Of a stretch of DNA of 64,000 nucleotides, positions 38,801-48,977 are shown piece after piece. Position 1 is the stretch's first letter. Every line of letters starts with the position of its first letter. The notes under the pieces are model-generated. The model had not been told where the DNA came from. It ran no database searches and saw nothing but the letters and a program-made list of their open reading frames with translations. The translations under genes and the position numbers were made by a program. This stretch comes from Diphasiastrum complanatum (lineage: Eukaryota; Streptophyta; Lycopodiopsida; Lycopodiales; Lycopodiaceae), in the NCBI GenBank assembly GCA_029204225.1, contig CM055111.1:41916815-41980814 (forward strand). Reading direction: 5' to 3'.

Positions 38801-41800
38801 TGTTTGACCAAGGCCCTTTCAGACAAGATACCCCACGAGGTGTGGACAGGCTCTAAGCCTTCTTTGAAGATCTTGAGAGTGTTTGGGTGCATTGCCTACG
38901 CGCAGATCCCAAAAGACACAAGGAAGAAATTAGACTTCCAAGGTCTCAAGACCATCCGATCAAGACCATCTTGATCGGATATACTTCGTCTGATAACACC
39001 AAGTTGTACGATCCTGATACCCAGCAAATCTTGTATAGCCGGGATACAGTCTTTATCGAGGATCAGTTCGTCGACCTCAAAGGCAAGGATATTGCTCAAG
39101 AAGATCCTACATCACCTGCCATTGACACGACAGTCCGAGCTTCTGGCTCAGGCGTGTCTATTGTCGACCCACTTCGAGACAACAAATCAGACGAAGATAT
39201 TGCTGCTACCCAGCAGCAAGTCCCAGGAGCGGTTCATCGGTCGAATCCTCCCACAAGATCAAGCCGATTGCGCACACAGCCTACAAGGTATACTCCTGAG
39301 TCTGCCTGTCCCTTGATGCAGGAACCGACGACAGTGGAAGAGGCACTCCGTCAACCAGACTCTGATCTCTGGAGAGAAGCCATGGACAGAGAGTATTCCT
39401 CTTTGATCAAGAATCAGACATGGTCATTAGTCAAAGCTCATACTGGCTGCAATATTATTGATTGCAAATGGATCTTTAAGATCAAATATAATGCCAATGG
39501 AGCAATTGATCGAAGGAAGGCTAGACTAGCAACACGAGGATTCACCCAGATCCTGAATGTCGACTACAGTGAGACTTTTAGTCCAGTCGTCAAACATTCG
39601 TCGATCCGAATGCTCTTGTCTTATGTTGCAGCTGCCGACCTCGAAGTACATCAACTTGATGTACAAACAGCCTATCTGAACGGAGTCATACAAGAAGATA
39701 TCTACATGATCCAGCCCGAAGGATACGTTCTGGAAGGCATGAAGAATCATGTCTGTAAACTCCACAAAGCATTGTACGGCTTGAAACAATCTGCCAGAGC
39801 TTGGTTTCAGAGGATCAACACATTCCTCACTGAACAAGGATTCAAACCAAGCACTGCTGATTGCAACATTTATTCAAGGTCAGTGCAGCAATCCTTCATT
39901 ATCATCACCTTGTACGTTGATGATACGTTGCTCTTCAGCAACAATACCAAAATGGTCAAGGATGCAAAACAGATGTTGTTCTTAGAATTTGACATGAGTG
40001 ATCTGGGCGAAGCTCACTTCTGTCTTGGAATTCAAATCCACGGAGACAGAGCAAATCGACTGATTTACATCATTCAACAAAGGTATCTTCACAATGTTCT
40101 TAACAGATACAATTTGATGAATGGTAAATTAGCTCACTCACCAATGGATCCAGGCCTACATTTGTCGAAGGACCAATGTTCCCAGACCAAGCAGGAAGAG
40201 GAGCAGATGAGAGAATATCCGTATCAATTGATACTAGGATCTCTCATGTACGCAATGGTATGTACAAGACCAGATATCTCTTTTGTTGTAAGCTCACTCA
40301 GCCAATATATGGCTAATCCTGGCATTACCCATTGGAAGGCTCTTATTCGAGTCATGAAATATATTCGAGCTACCATAGACCAGTGCATCTGCTATAGAGA
40401 TGTCAGCAACAACAATCTTCATCAGCTCAGTGGCTATTCTGATGCAAGCTGAGGAGATGCAGACAGTCGTAAGTCCACATCTGGATTTACATTCTTCTTC
40501 AACGGCGGTCCTATTTCATGAAACAGTCGTAAGCAAACCTCTATCGCACTTTCTTCTACTGAAGCAGAATATATTGCTGCTTCTCAATCTATTAAGAAAG
40601 CGTTTTGGTTAAGAAATTTGTTGTCAGATGTCAATCTGTATCAGAACAGCCCTATAATTTTATTTTGTGATAATCAAAGTGTTATTGCCTTATCGGCCAA
40701 TCCTAGATTTCATTTTAGAAGTAAGCACATTGAGATCAGATATCACTACATCAGGGGCAAGGTTCTCGACAAAGAGGTAAGCTTAACGTACTGCAGAACG
40801 CAGGACATGGTTGCAGACATCTTCACGAAAGCACTCAGTGTTAATGCACACAACAGATTTTGTGCATTGCTCAGTCTGAAGATCAAAGCATTCATGAATC
40901 CAGATTAAGGGGGGGTGTTGGATTTATTCCCTCTAGCTCTCCTAAATCCCATTTTAATTTGCCTCCATTCATGCTGCATATTTACTAACATTGTCACGCA
41001 ATCTACATATTTACATTCGCACAGACGAAGAAGAGGCGAAAGAATCGCGACACTGTGTTTCTACACAGTTTAAGGTGACAGGCGAAAAGGGGACACTATC
41101 TTACAGAATGCCAAAAGTGCCCTAAAAGCTAAGGCACCCTATAAATCTTATCCTAAGGCCATTCGTAAGAGTGACGCACTTTTCGCATCATCACCAACGT
41201 TCACTTCAGCACTGGCTGACGTCGCACCCTTTTCACGCTCACCCCATGCAGTTGCGCTAACGGATTGGACAACGATTGCAGCCACCCACGATCTCCTACA
41301 GACAGCACATCCACTCTGTACTTTCACATCTGCACACCTGTAATATTATGTAATATATATATACTGGACACCATTCATGTAAGAAATGATGAAGAGAGCA
41401 GAAGAAGACGACATAATCAAAGTAGATGCCCTGAGCATTGATTCTTCATTTTGTCAGAATTAAGGTTTAATTCTTTTTTACAGATTGAAATAAGCTTTGT
41501 AGGGCACGCAGTTTCATCCGCTACTGTATTGTGCTCTAATGAACTGTATCAGATTAAGTATATCATGTATACATGTCAACAATGCGTTGCTTATCATTCA
41601 TTCTGTCTGATCTTTCTAGTTGTTCTTACTGTTAATAGACGATTAACATTTAGTCTTGTCTTTCGCAAATCATTCGCGACTAATTATCAGTTGAGCACGG
41701 TCTAGCTCTTTGCGAATCATTCGCGACATATAATTTGTCTTGCTATTCGTGACAAATTATTCTTCTGGCGCTTCATCTATTAATGTTTGGCTACGTACTC

Positions 41801-44800
41801 TGGAATGACCATGATTTCTATCACTAAAGTTCTGTCATTCTGATAGGCGTAGTCATGCTTACGGAGAGAGTCGTATAGGTCATTCCGATGCGCATGAACA
41901 TTTTATGTTCGAGTTCGTTTCTCGTTCGCTTCTTGTTCGAGTTCGTTTCTCGTTCGTGTTCGTCATAAATTCTTCCCCTCTCTCTCCAACAGGCATCTCA
42001 TTGCTCAACATGGTTAACTATTGGCCAGTCCCACGCATGATCATTTTCTCCTCTTGTAGGCGCCACTTTCTTCTACCACGGGAAAACTAAATCCTGAAAG
42101 ATATACTTTCATGTACTATTCCCTTCATGGACATCCATTCACTTAGAATATGTGTCTTCTTCTCTTGGAAGGTTCTCTCTTCACAATATTCCTAACTTTG
42201 TTATTCTCTTGGATAGTGGTTACCAACAATTACCCATGGCTCACTTTCTACGGTTGTAAATGCATTCTTACCACCAAAAATCATTGTGATTAGCAACAAG
42301 TTCAAAATAATTGGACTTCCTTCCCTTCATACGTTTCTCTTCCACTGGACTCGCATCCTCTAGCTCTAAACATTCTTTTTCTAACCCTAGTTCTTGTTGG
42401 AATAAGAAACCGTATAAAAAATGAGTAGGTTTTTTTTTGAGTAGTCAAGGGATTGTCTCCTCCAAAATTGTTGTCCTTCCCAATCTAGTTTCTATAGAAG
42501 CTCACACCTCTCTCTATGGTATAATGTTGATGCTTTTTATTCCCTATCACTACTTGGGCGAACTTGGCTCAGATGCATGTTGTCCTCAACTTCATGTTGA
42601 TCTCTCTATCACACTTTTGAACCTTCAATAACCTTACATCTTGAGTGGTGGTTAAGCTTTCCTTAAGAAACATAATAGCTTTGTTTTCGGTTGAATTGGT
42701 CATCAAGTTGGACTTTAGCCAAGCCTCTTTGATAATTTTTTATTGGTCATGTCTATGCATCAATGGATCCTTTCATGTCTTTGCAAAGTTTCAAATTGGA
42801 ATCTTTACCGACCTACTTGCATGCATATGATCGTGATCGTGTCCCGAAAATTAGGGTTAGGGTTTTTCTAGAACACTATACTTTTTTATTGCCTTAAATA
42901 TTTTTGCTTCTCCATGAAATTTTTTAACGAGAAATGTATAGAAGTGTAGAGGTATGCTGGTTTATCAACAGTAGGTTGTTAAACAAGTACATAATGTATG
43001 GAAGTGTGGAGGTATGCTGGTTCATCAACAGTAGGTTTGTTAAACAATTACATATTGAGGGAAGGCACTGATTCTATTCTCTAGAGCTTGGATTCAACAT
43101 GTGGTTGAGATTCAGCCATACACAACCTGTTAACAATCCTAGACTTGACCTCCCAATTTCCCAAAACCGTTCTATGAAGGCCTATAGACTCATGCTATCA
43201 AGGGAGAGAGTGTGTGTTGCTTGTAGCACTCTCTGGTCTTTCCCTATGTGTCAATCCAGATCTTCATTTCAAACCAAAGAAAGCTCTCGCCACAATGGGT
43301 CCTTAAAGTGGCAACTATATGGCACATTTTACAATATTTTACTTTATCACAAGTGCACTGAATCAAAGTATCATCAAAACACTAGAGATATCTTGTTCTT
43401 TCTTCCCAACGTAAAGGATAGTCGCATTTTCCAGCCCATATTTTAGATTGCTTAAAAAGTAGAATGGCCCACCCACCGTTTTCAAGGGTGATTATGTGTG
43501 GCCGATGCAAATTATGCTCTAGTTCTGTGAAAAAAGCTCAATTTTGAAAACGTTGATTATGTTTTTCAAATGCAGATTCTATTACATAATGGTCATGTGA
43601 AAAAGCAGTCACTATCCTTTACGCAATGGAATGAGGCGGGCAGAATGTCATATTACATAATGGTCATGTGAAAAAGCAATCACTATCCTTTACGCAGCAG
43701 AATGAGCGGGGCAGAATGGCATCTGCTGGAGGGGCTCCGCCTATGACTCTTTACCAGGCAGAATGTCATCTGCCTGGGTCATTCCATAATCAATAAACTG
43801 CTAGAAAATGAGGAGCAGCTAAAACCAAAAATACATCATTTTCATTCATTACAACTAAGGGGAGTTCACATGTTCTTTGGTTTTATGTTTGGTATAGAAA
43901 GGTAAAGGTGAAACCCACTTTGTTCAAATGAGAAAAAGGTCAGAAAAGGATTTCCAGTAATGAAGGGATCAAGGACAAGCAACAATCTTCAGAATACCTT
44001 GCAAACTGCACAAAAGATCTGATGTTTAATGATAAGGGTGCATAACATCAATCAGAATGTTGAGTTCCAATGCAGTTGTTGTTGTCTTAATGTCAGGTGA
44101 GATTGTACGTAGTATCAAAGACCCAATTTATTGCAAGTCACAAGAAAATGGCTTACCAATAAATACACTAGGAACTGTTGATTGTCCAGTTAATTTGCGC
44201 AGAGCTTCCTGTATGTCCCTCTCCTCCACTGGCCAAAAGCATCCAAAATGTGTGAGATTGAAGCCGATTATTAGCAGGATCTTCAGTTTTGGGGCAAAAA
44301 GATTACAAAAATGGAACTTGAATTCTATTCATTTGCCAAATGAATTGCAGTTGAGCGCGTAGCTTACCCATCTCATCTAGCTCAACAGCAACAAATTTCA
44401 CCCCAAGTTCCTCGAATAAATTTTTCACCGCGCCACAGTAGCTGCAACCAAATCCACTGAGCTAATTTATCCAAATAAACAGATTCTGAGTACCGAACAA
44501 CTGATGCTGATTGTAGCCTCTTTTCTTTGTGATTGTTCAGAAGAAAATAAGAAGACATTGCACGCGACAGTGAGATGAACATAACATACGGGCACCAAGT
44601 TTTGCTGTAAACCACAACCGCATTCAGATCATTCTTGCTCGTTATCAAATCGTCAATCTGCCCTCCCGATCCTCCGCTCATGCTTCTTACTGCCGTCACT
44701 TTCTTTCCATTGCAGCTCCCGCCCACGAATGCCGATCTATGAGAAAACCACGGCCCCCTGGCACTTGCCCAGCTACAACGTAAATCAGGCAATTGCAAGG

Positions 44801-44966
44801 AAAATTGAGAAGAAATGCAGGAATCAAACGATGATAATGAAGAATCGTTGATGGAAGTGGTAAGATAAAGGTGTGAAGGAAGAATGATAGATGCCTCAAA
44901 ACGTGTGTAGCAGGAGGATGAAGTGAGCCGGGACGAGGAGGGCAGAAGGAGGGACTTGAACATCAT
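32731..44966 (-). CDS. Plastid-type class I glutaredoxin (CPYC), five exons
   Basis: A thiol-disulfide oxidoreductase that uses glutathione to reduce protein disulfides or mixed disulfides. Exons (minus): 44966-44590, 44441-44368, 44228-44157, 33060-33034, 32807-32731, joined 627 nt, 208 residues plus TGA. All introns are GT-AG with consistent phase. Residues 1 to about 100 are a Ser/Leu-rich extension, probably a plastid transit peptide. The fold then starts at VVVYSKTWCPYC, with redox Cys125 and Cys128. TVPSVFIGGKHIGGCDDT supplies the cis-Pro and glutathione-binding residues, and the end is KLLPLLASAGAKF. It looks closest to plant GrxC5/S12-like plastid members, but with a CPYC site; a secretory C3/C4-type protein is the alternative. 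Intron 3 is 11,096 bp and holds a Ty1/copia element in the opposite orientation. The start is the first of two ATGs. Confidence 0.9.
33034..33060 (-). CDS. Glutaredoxin exon 4 (27-nt microexon)
   Basis: 27 nt between TTGCAG and GTACGT. It completes G-GKHIGGCD, the glutathione-binding glycine loop. It lies 11.1 kb from exon 3 and restores the reading phase exactly. Confidence 0.85.
33061..35608. other. Intron 3 of glutaredoxin, left part
   Basis: AT-rich intron sequence between exon 4 and the copia insertion. No repeats with clear ends and no other gene recognised. Confidence 0.6.
35609..36722 (+). repeat. 5' LTR of the intron copia
   Basis: Begins TGTTGGATTTATTCC and ends CTCTCTCCAACA. A TATATATATA stretch near 36053-36062 is a likely TATA region. 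Several CATTCGCGAC-like motifs lie near 36400-36490. Confidence 0.95.
36874..40908 (+). pseudogene. Copia gag-pol polyprotein, disabled
   Basis: Start ATG at 36874 (MDSQGKASPIMDKLDGANY). Gag to 37440 has in-frame stops at about 37039 and 37096. The knuckle near 37600 has lost a Cys and carries a stop. Protease reads LISGATQHM at about 37790, lacking the catalytic Asp of D-S-G. Integrase has the zinc-binding H..H..C..C part (WHYRLGHLNH ... CQDC), then after a frameshift at 38340 the core (HSDICGP, RLDNGGEY, AERKNRT). The frame returns near 38960. RT (38970-40200) carries LYVDD, and RNase H has STEAEYIA after a stop at 40450-40452. The last frame ends at 40908. RT is the best-preserved part. 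Confidence 0.92.
40916..41991 (+). repeat. 3' LTR of the intron copia
   Basis: 1,076-bp partner of 35609-36722. Positions 41538-41586 are the reverse complement of 36241-36289 in the 5' LTR, followed by a deletion of about 36 bp. Confidence 0.95.
42933..43052. repeat. Tandem duplication, about 60 bp unit
   Basis: Two adjacent copies starting AATGTATRGAAGTGTRGAGG with a few differences. Confidence 0.85.
43581..43720. repeat. Tandem duplication, about 70 bp unit
   Basis: Two adjacent copies, each with CATAATGGTCATGTGAAAAA and ATCCTTTACGCA. Confidence 0.85.
44157..44228 (-). CDS. Glutaredoxin exon 3
   Basis: 72 nt after acceptor GGCCAG, ending before GTAAGC at 44156. It encodes VEERDIQEALRKLTGQ and STVPSVFIG, with the cis-proline loop. 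Confidence 0.9.
44368..44441 (-). CDS. Glutaredoxin exon 2
   Basis: 74 nt between acceptor TTGCAG and donor GTAAGC. It encodes the rest of the active site and YCGAVKNLFEELGVKFVAVE then LDEM. Confidence 0.9.
44590..44966 (-). CDS. Glutaredoxin exon 1
   Basis: 125 codons plus 2 nt: transit-type leader and VVVYSKTWC. It ends TGCCC before the donor GTATGT (44589). The splice falls inside the CPYC active site. Confidence 0.88.
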
Positions 44967-45102
44967 GGTTCCTCCTCTATCCCAGCCTTGGCAGGCGGCA
45001 AATGAAGATATGACAATGGATGCAGATCGCACCAACACCAATACCCACACTCCCAAAACACCCACACTCTCTTCTTTCTCTCTCTCACTCCACACACTCT
45101 CT

Positions 45103-45106
<4 letters not shown>

Positions 45107-45161
<55 letters not shown>
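45107..45161. repeat. (TG)n(TC)n tract upstream of glutaredoxin
   Basis: About 13 TG then 14 TC units, 140-195 bp upstream of the glutaredoxin ATG. On the gene strand it is (GA)n(CA)n, in the probable 5' UTR or promoter, where GA tracts are frequent in plants. Open frames extending the glutaredoxin ORF into it (RERERE) are not expected to be translated. Confidence 0.85.
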
Positions 45162-45162
<1 letters not shown>

Positions 45163-46035
45163 ACACGCACCTCTTGCCTTTGGGTCTTGTTGACATTTTA
45201 GGGCAATTTCAATACTAGCATTTTCTCTATAATTGACTACATTATCAATGAGTTGCAATAAACTAGTCTAAGGTCACTCAAAGAGTCGAACTTATGGTGA
45301 TTTCACATTACGTAATGGATACTTTGTGACTATTTTGCCTTGTTTTTAACATATTAACGTCAGGCTTATGCTACCACATGGCAGTTTTTGACTGGTCAAA
45401 AAAAGTCAACGTGCTCATTATGCTTCATAACGTACATGTGGAAAATGTCAAAGTATACATTGTGCAATGGAAGGCGCCGGACACAGGCCATGCTTTCCAA
45501 AAAAAAATTATGCTCGGCCCTCCAAGGCTCGCCTAAAAAATTTTGGAAATCCTTACCAGGCATAGTGGCCTGTGCCCGGCACCTTCCATAGTACATTGCA
45601 TGACAAGTCCTACATTTGTATCTCCCCTTTCACACTTAGCTTGAGTTGTCACCATGTGGATGAGGTGGCATGAGATGCATGCCACATAGGGCCAACTCAA
45701 GCCCATTTTTTGAGCTTGAGGTCATTGCCCTACATGTTGAGTTGATTTCCACACATGAACAAAACACTTAGAGACACATTATCATTGTATGCACGAAAAA
45801 GTTAATTCTAAGGAAGTAAAATTTGTGTATTATTCTTCCATTGATTATGTGGCAGAAGTTATGAATAACCTTTTGACATTGATATAGTTTCGTTGTAACT
45901 TGAGTTCAATATTGCATATGGTTAGAAGCGTCGTGAAAGTTGTTTGAATCCTAAGCCCACCTCCATCGTACTTGTCATAGTTTTGAGCTGATTGTGTGGA
46001 CATATTGTAAATGCTATTTTGTGAGTTCTAGTGAC

Positions 46036-46038
<3 letters not shown>
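45162..46038. other. Intergenic, with a foldback
   Basis: Upstream flank of the glutaredoxin gene. Apart from the hairpin at 45461-45600, nothing is recognised. Confidence 0.4.
45461..45600. repeat. Imperfect inverted repeat
   Basis: The left arm 45461-45500 (TGTGCAATGGAAGGCGCCGG, ACACAGGCCATGC) pairs with the reverse complement of 45542-45600 (TGCAATGTACTATGGAAGGT, GCCGGGCACAGGCCA). The loop is about 45 bp. Small foldback or MITE fragment; ends not defined. Confidence 0.7.

Positions 46039-46119
<81 letters not shown>
46039..46119. repeat. (CT)n microsatellite
   Basis: About 40 CT units. Confidence 0.95.
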
Positions 46120-46121
<2 letters not shown>

Positions 46122-47061
46122 GGATATTACCTTGCTTTCGCCTGTTACATTTTGTTACATCTGTGATGGTTACGGGACAAAGACTTCCTAAATTTCAAAA
46201 GACTTTCACATTTACCTCTGTTACTCTTTTCTCTTTATTTGCTAACACATCCTATTCTGATTGCTTGTCTTACAAGTTACTCATCTTACGATGTTGATAA
46301 ACTTAGTGACATTGTATGGATAGGATTAAAAGCTTCTACCACAAGCTTCACTATAGCTTCTTTTACAAGCTTCTACCTTTCACATTTAGGTATGTAACCT
46401 ATAGCTATATATATAGTATGAATGACATACTCTCTTTCACACTGACTTTGATGATGGCAATGCAAAGTCTAGTTTTTTACAACGCCCTAATGCTTACTCT
46501 CCAAATGCAGAAATCTACTTGGTAAGACATCTTTCAATGCTTTATTTACTGTGAGTCTATATGTTGATTGAGAACTGCTATCCCACCAACATTTTTGAGC
46601 TATGAAGATTGTGAATTTTTGGTTCCGTGAGGATCTAGCTAGCGTTGAGATACTGTTGTATGTTATGCATAGGTTTGACACTTTTTAGGGCTATTTATAC
46701 ATTGTTTATTGAGGTAGCGCTACTTGGACAGCGACTAGTTACTTACAAAGAATTGTTTTTTTTTCTACTCGTCCAATGAGGACCACATGGTTGTTAGTGT
46801 TGATTATATGACAGGGTTTCAGACCATGTTTATGCTTGTTTTCCCATTTTGCAACGTATGCTTTGCTTGCAGTCCATATTGTGATTTGTTCCAATCCATA
46901 AGCACAAATTAATATGTTATATTTTCCAAAAAAATTAAGGTCCTTATAGATAGACTTTTCATCGATTAATCGATTTTCATTAAAAGATGTGATTAGTGCT
47001 TAAAATCTATATTTCTCCATTGCTTCTATAGCATTCAACTTTGCCTTTGATTCTTGTCTAT
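46120..47061. other. Unassigned sequence
   Basis: AT-rich, nothing recognised. It ends at the 8-bp target copy GTTGAAAC of the next element. Confidence 0.4.
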
Positions 47062-47069
47062 GGTTGAAA

Positions 47070-48016
47070 CCAGTGTTGGGCGGTTCTCACATATTTATGA
47101 TACCCGCCGATTCAGGGTATTGCTCTCTTTTTTGAAACCAAGAATTGCCGATTCAGGGTATTGGATTACATTTAGAATATTTACACCTGGCGGTTCTCAA
47201 TAATATCTTATCAGATAAATCTTGGCGGTTCTCAATTTGCTGGTTATTACTCTATTACGAACCGTTGGTTCCTATATCAGGTTCTCAAATATATACTATT
47301 TTTATAAAAATTAATAAAAAATTATTTCGAAATTTTTTGTTGCATACTATGTTAAAATTCCCTCACATTATTTATCAAAAGACACGTGGAAGCGACGTAA
47401 AAAAAGTGTAAGTGCACAAAATTTGAGCGTTCTCCACTTATCAATTACTCATAAAAATCTCACTCTCTTCAATGCCTATGATATTTCAATTGTGCAAAAA
47501 ATCACACTTCACAGCTAAACAACTCAAATAAATATACACTCTAAAAATATGACTTATATAAAAGCCAAAAAAAATAAGTCTTGTTGCACAATGTCTTAAG
47601 TTTTTAACATTCCACTTATCAACTAACTACCCATCAACAGAAATGATAGCCTTGAAAAAAATCTTGTTACAATTTCTATCTTAACATTCTCTTACTCATC
47701 TGACTCACGAAAATATCCATACTCCTCAATGAGGTCTACATTCTCATCTATCATGATGTCCCACTTAATGAATGTTAGGTTCTGTAGGGTGAATTGATAC
47801 TCGGATTATACCCCCCTCCAAATGACGGTCCGGTTCTCAACCTCAATCCAAGGCTCAAAGGGACCTGATGGTTCTCAACCGTGGCCGGTTCCTACAAAAG
47901 AGCATACCCACCGGTTCTACATAGAAGTCGGTTCTTGAGAAATAGTGTACCCGTCGGTCAGGGTCTTTAGAACTGGGTTGATAACCGAAAAAAAAATCAA
48001 TACCCGGCCAACACTG
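47070..48016. mobile_element. Non-autonomous hAT element, 947 bp
   Basis: Flanked by a perfect 8-bp duplication GTTGAAAC (47062-47069 and 48017-48024), the size made by hAT transposases. The imperfect terminal inverted repeat is CAGTGTTGGGCGGTT on the left against CAGTGTTGGCCGGGT on the right (read inward). Both subterminal regions carry many copies of CGGTTCTCA or GGTTCTCAA, in keeping with transposase-binding repeats. No transposase is coded. Its left 31 bp resemble the left end of the decayed hAT at 26.7 kb. Confidence 0.92.
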
Positions 48017-48024
48017 GTTGAAAC

Positions 48025-48977
48025 CTCTTTTCGTTCGGTTCGATTTCAAACCATAGATTAACAGGAGTTACTACATGTAAGATATCAAATCACGCTTTTC
48101 ATATACAGAATACTATATAAGCTAAACATGAATAGATGAGGCTTTGTCTTTGAATAATTGAACCTTACATAAGGTTTAACACTATAAATATTAACAATAA
48201 CTTATGCTCAAATGTAAGCCTTCGAAGTTAGGTTTTATGGTTTAACAATCTATAGTGAGGACATAATAATATAGATTGTTTTGACTCTTAAAGAGAATAT
48301 ATACACTGTGGTAATATCATGGCATAATCTTAGGATAACACGTCGACACTTATCCAAGTAAGCGTTATGAACAACGTTCGTTATGTATAAGCTATAAAAG
48401 TTTGGATACATTCCGTGACAAAAAAGTAGAGAAAAGAGGATTTACAGTTTCTTCAAACTTACTACATTTAAAAACTAAGTATTTTCACCTCATGTTGCTA
48501 AATAAAATATAGTGTAGTATTCTCTATATAAGAATGAATTATTGTTTTTAAACTAGTAAGACAAAACAACTGCGTTTTTGTTTAAACCATATAATCGTTC
48601 TCAAAATTGGGGTTTTAGCTCAGACGCTCATAGACAACATGGATTTGTGTTAGAGCTATGACATTAGTCATAAGGATTAGACGACATGGATTTGCCCTAA
48701 TACCTAAATGAATATCCCAGCTAACCTTAATGAGAAAAATAAAACTTATCTCCAATGCGATTCAGCATACTATGCCTTGACTTGAACATTCTTGGAAAAC
48801 ATGGATATGCTTAGGACGTATGACAATAATATATAACCAATTTTGCATCAGCAAACAATTGTAAGGGTTAGTATGGCACGAATGTGCCCTAATATCTTTG
48901 TATTTGTCCTTGTCAATAATAGTACCAATGCATTATGGCCGTGTAGGTGTTCAATCTATGTAATTAGGTCTTTGATT
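48025..48977. other. Unassigned sequence
   Basis: AT-rich; no feature recognised between the hAT element and the minus-strand copia. Confidence 0.4.

Larger units (their letters stand above)
35609..41991 (+). mobile_element. Ty1/copia retrotransposon in glutaredoxin intron 3
   Basis: LTRs 35609-36722 (1,114 bp) and 40916-41991 (1,076 bp), perfect 5-bp target duplication GGCAT at 35604-35608 and 41992-41996, PBS TGGTATCAGAGC at 36723-36734 directly after the 5' LTR, and polypurine tract AAGGGGGGG before the 3' LTR. Domain order gag, protease, integrase, RT, RNase H is that of Ty1/copia. Oriented opposite to the host gene. The two LTRs differ by substitutions, a 49-bp inversion and an adjoining deletion of about 36 bp. 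6,383 bp in all. Confidence 0.97.
41997..44156. other. Intron 3 of glutaredoxin, right part
   Basis: Contains two tandem duplications: about 60 bp twice at 42933-43052 (GGTATGCTGGTTYATCAACA) and about 70 bp twice at 43581-43720 (ATTACATAATGGTCATGTGA). No other gene recognised. Confidence 0.55.

Noticed and set aside
41905-42090. Short frames in and next to the copia 3' LTR
   Set aside because: They cross the LTR border and target duplication and have no protein resemblance.
44967-45170. Upstream extension of the glutaredoxin frame to 45170
   Set aside because: The extra residues come from GA/CA repeats. The ATG pair at 44966-44961 gives a normal transit-peptide start.
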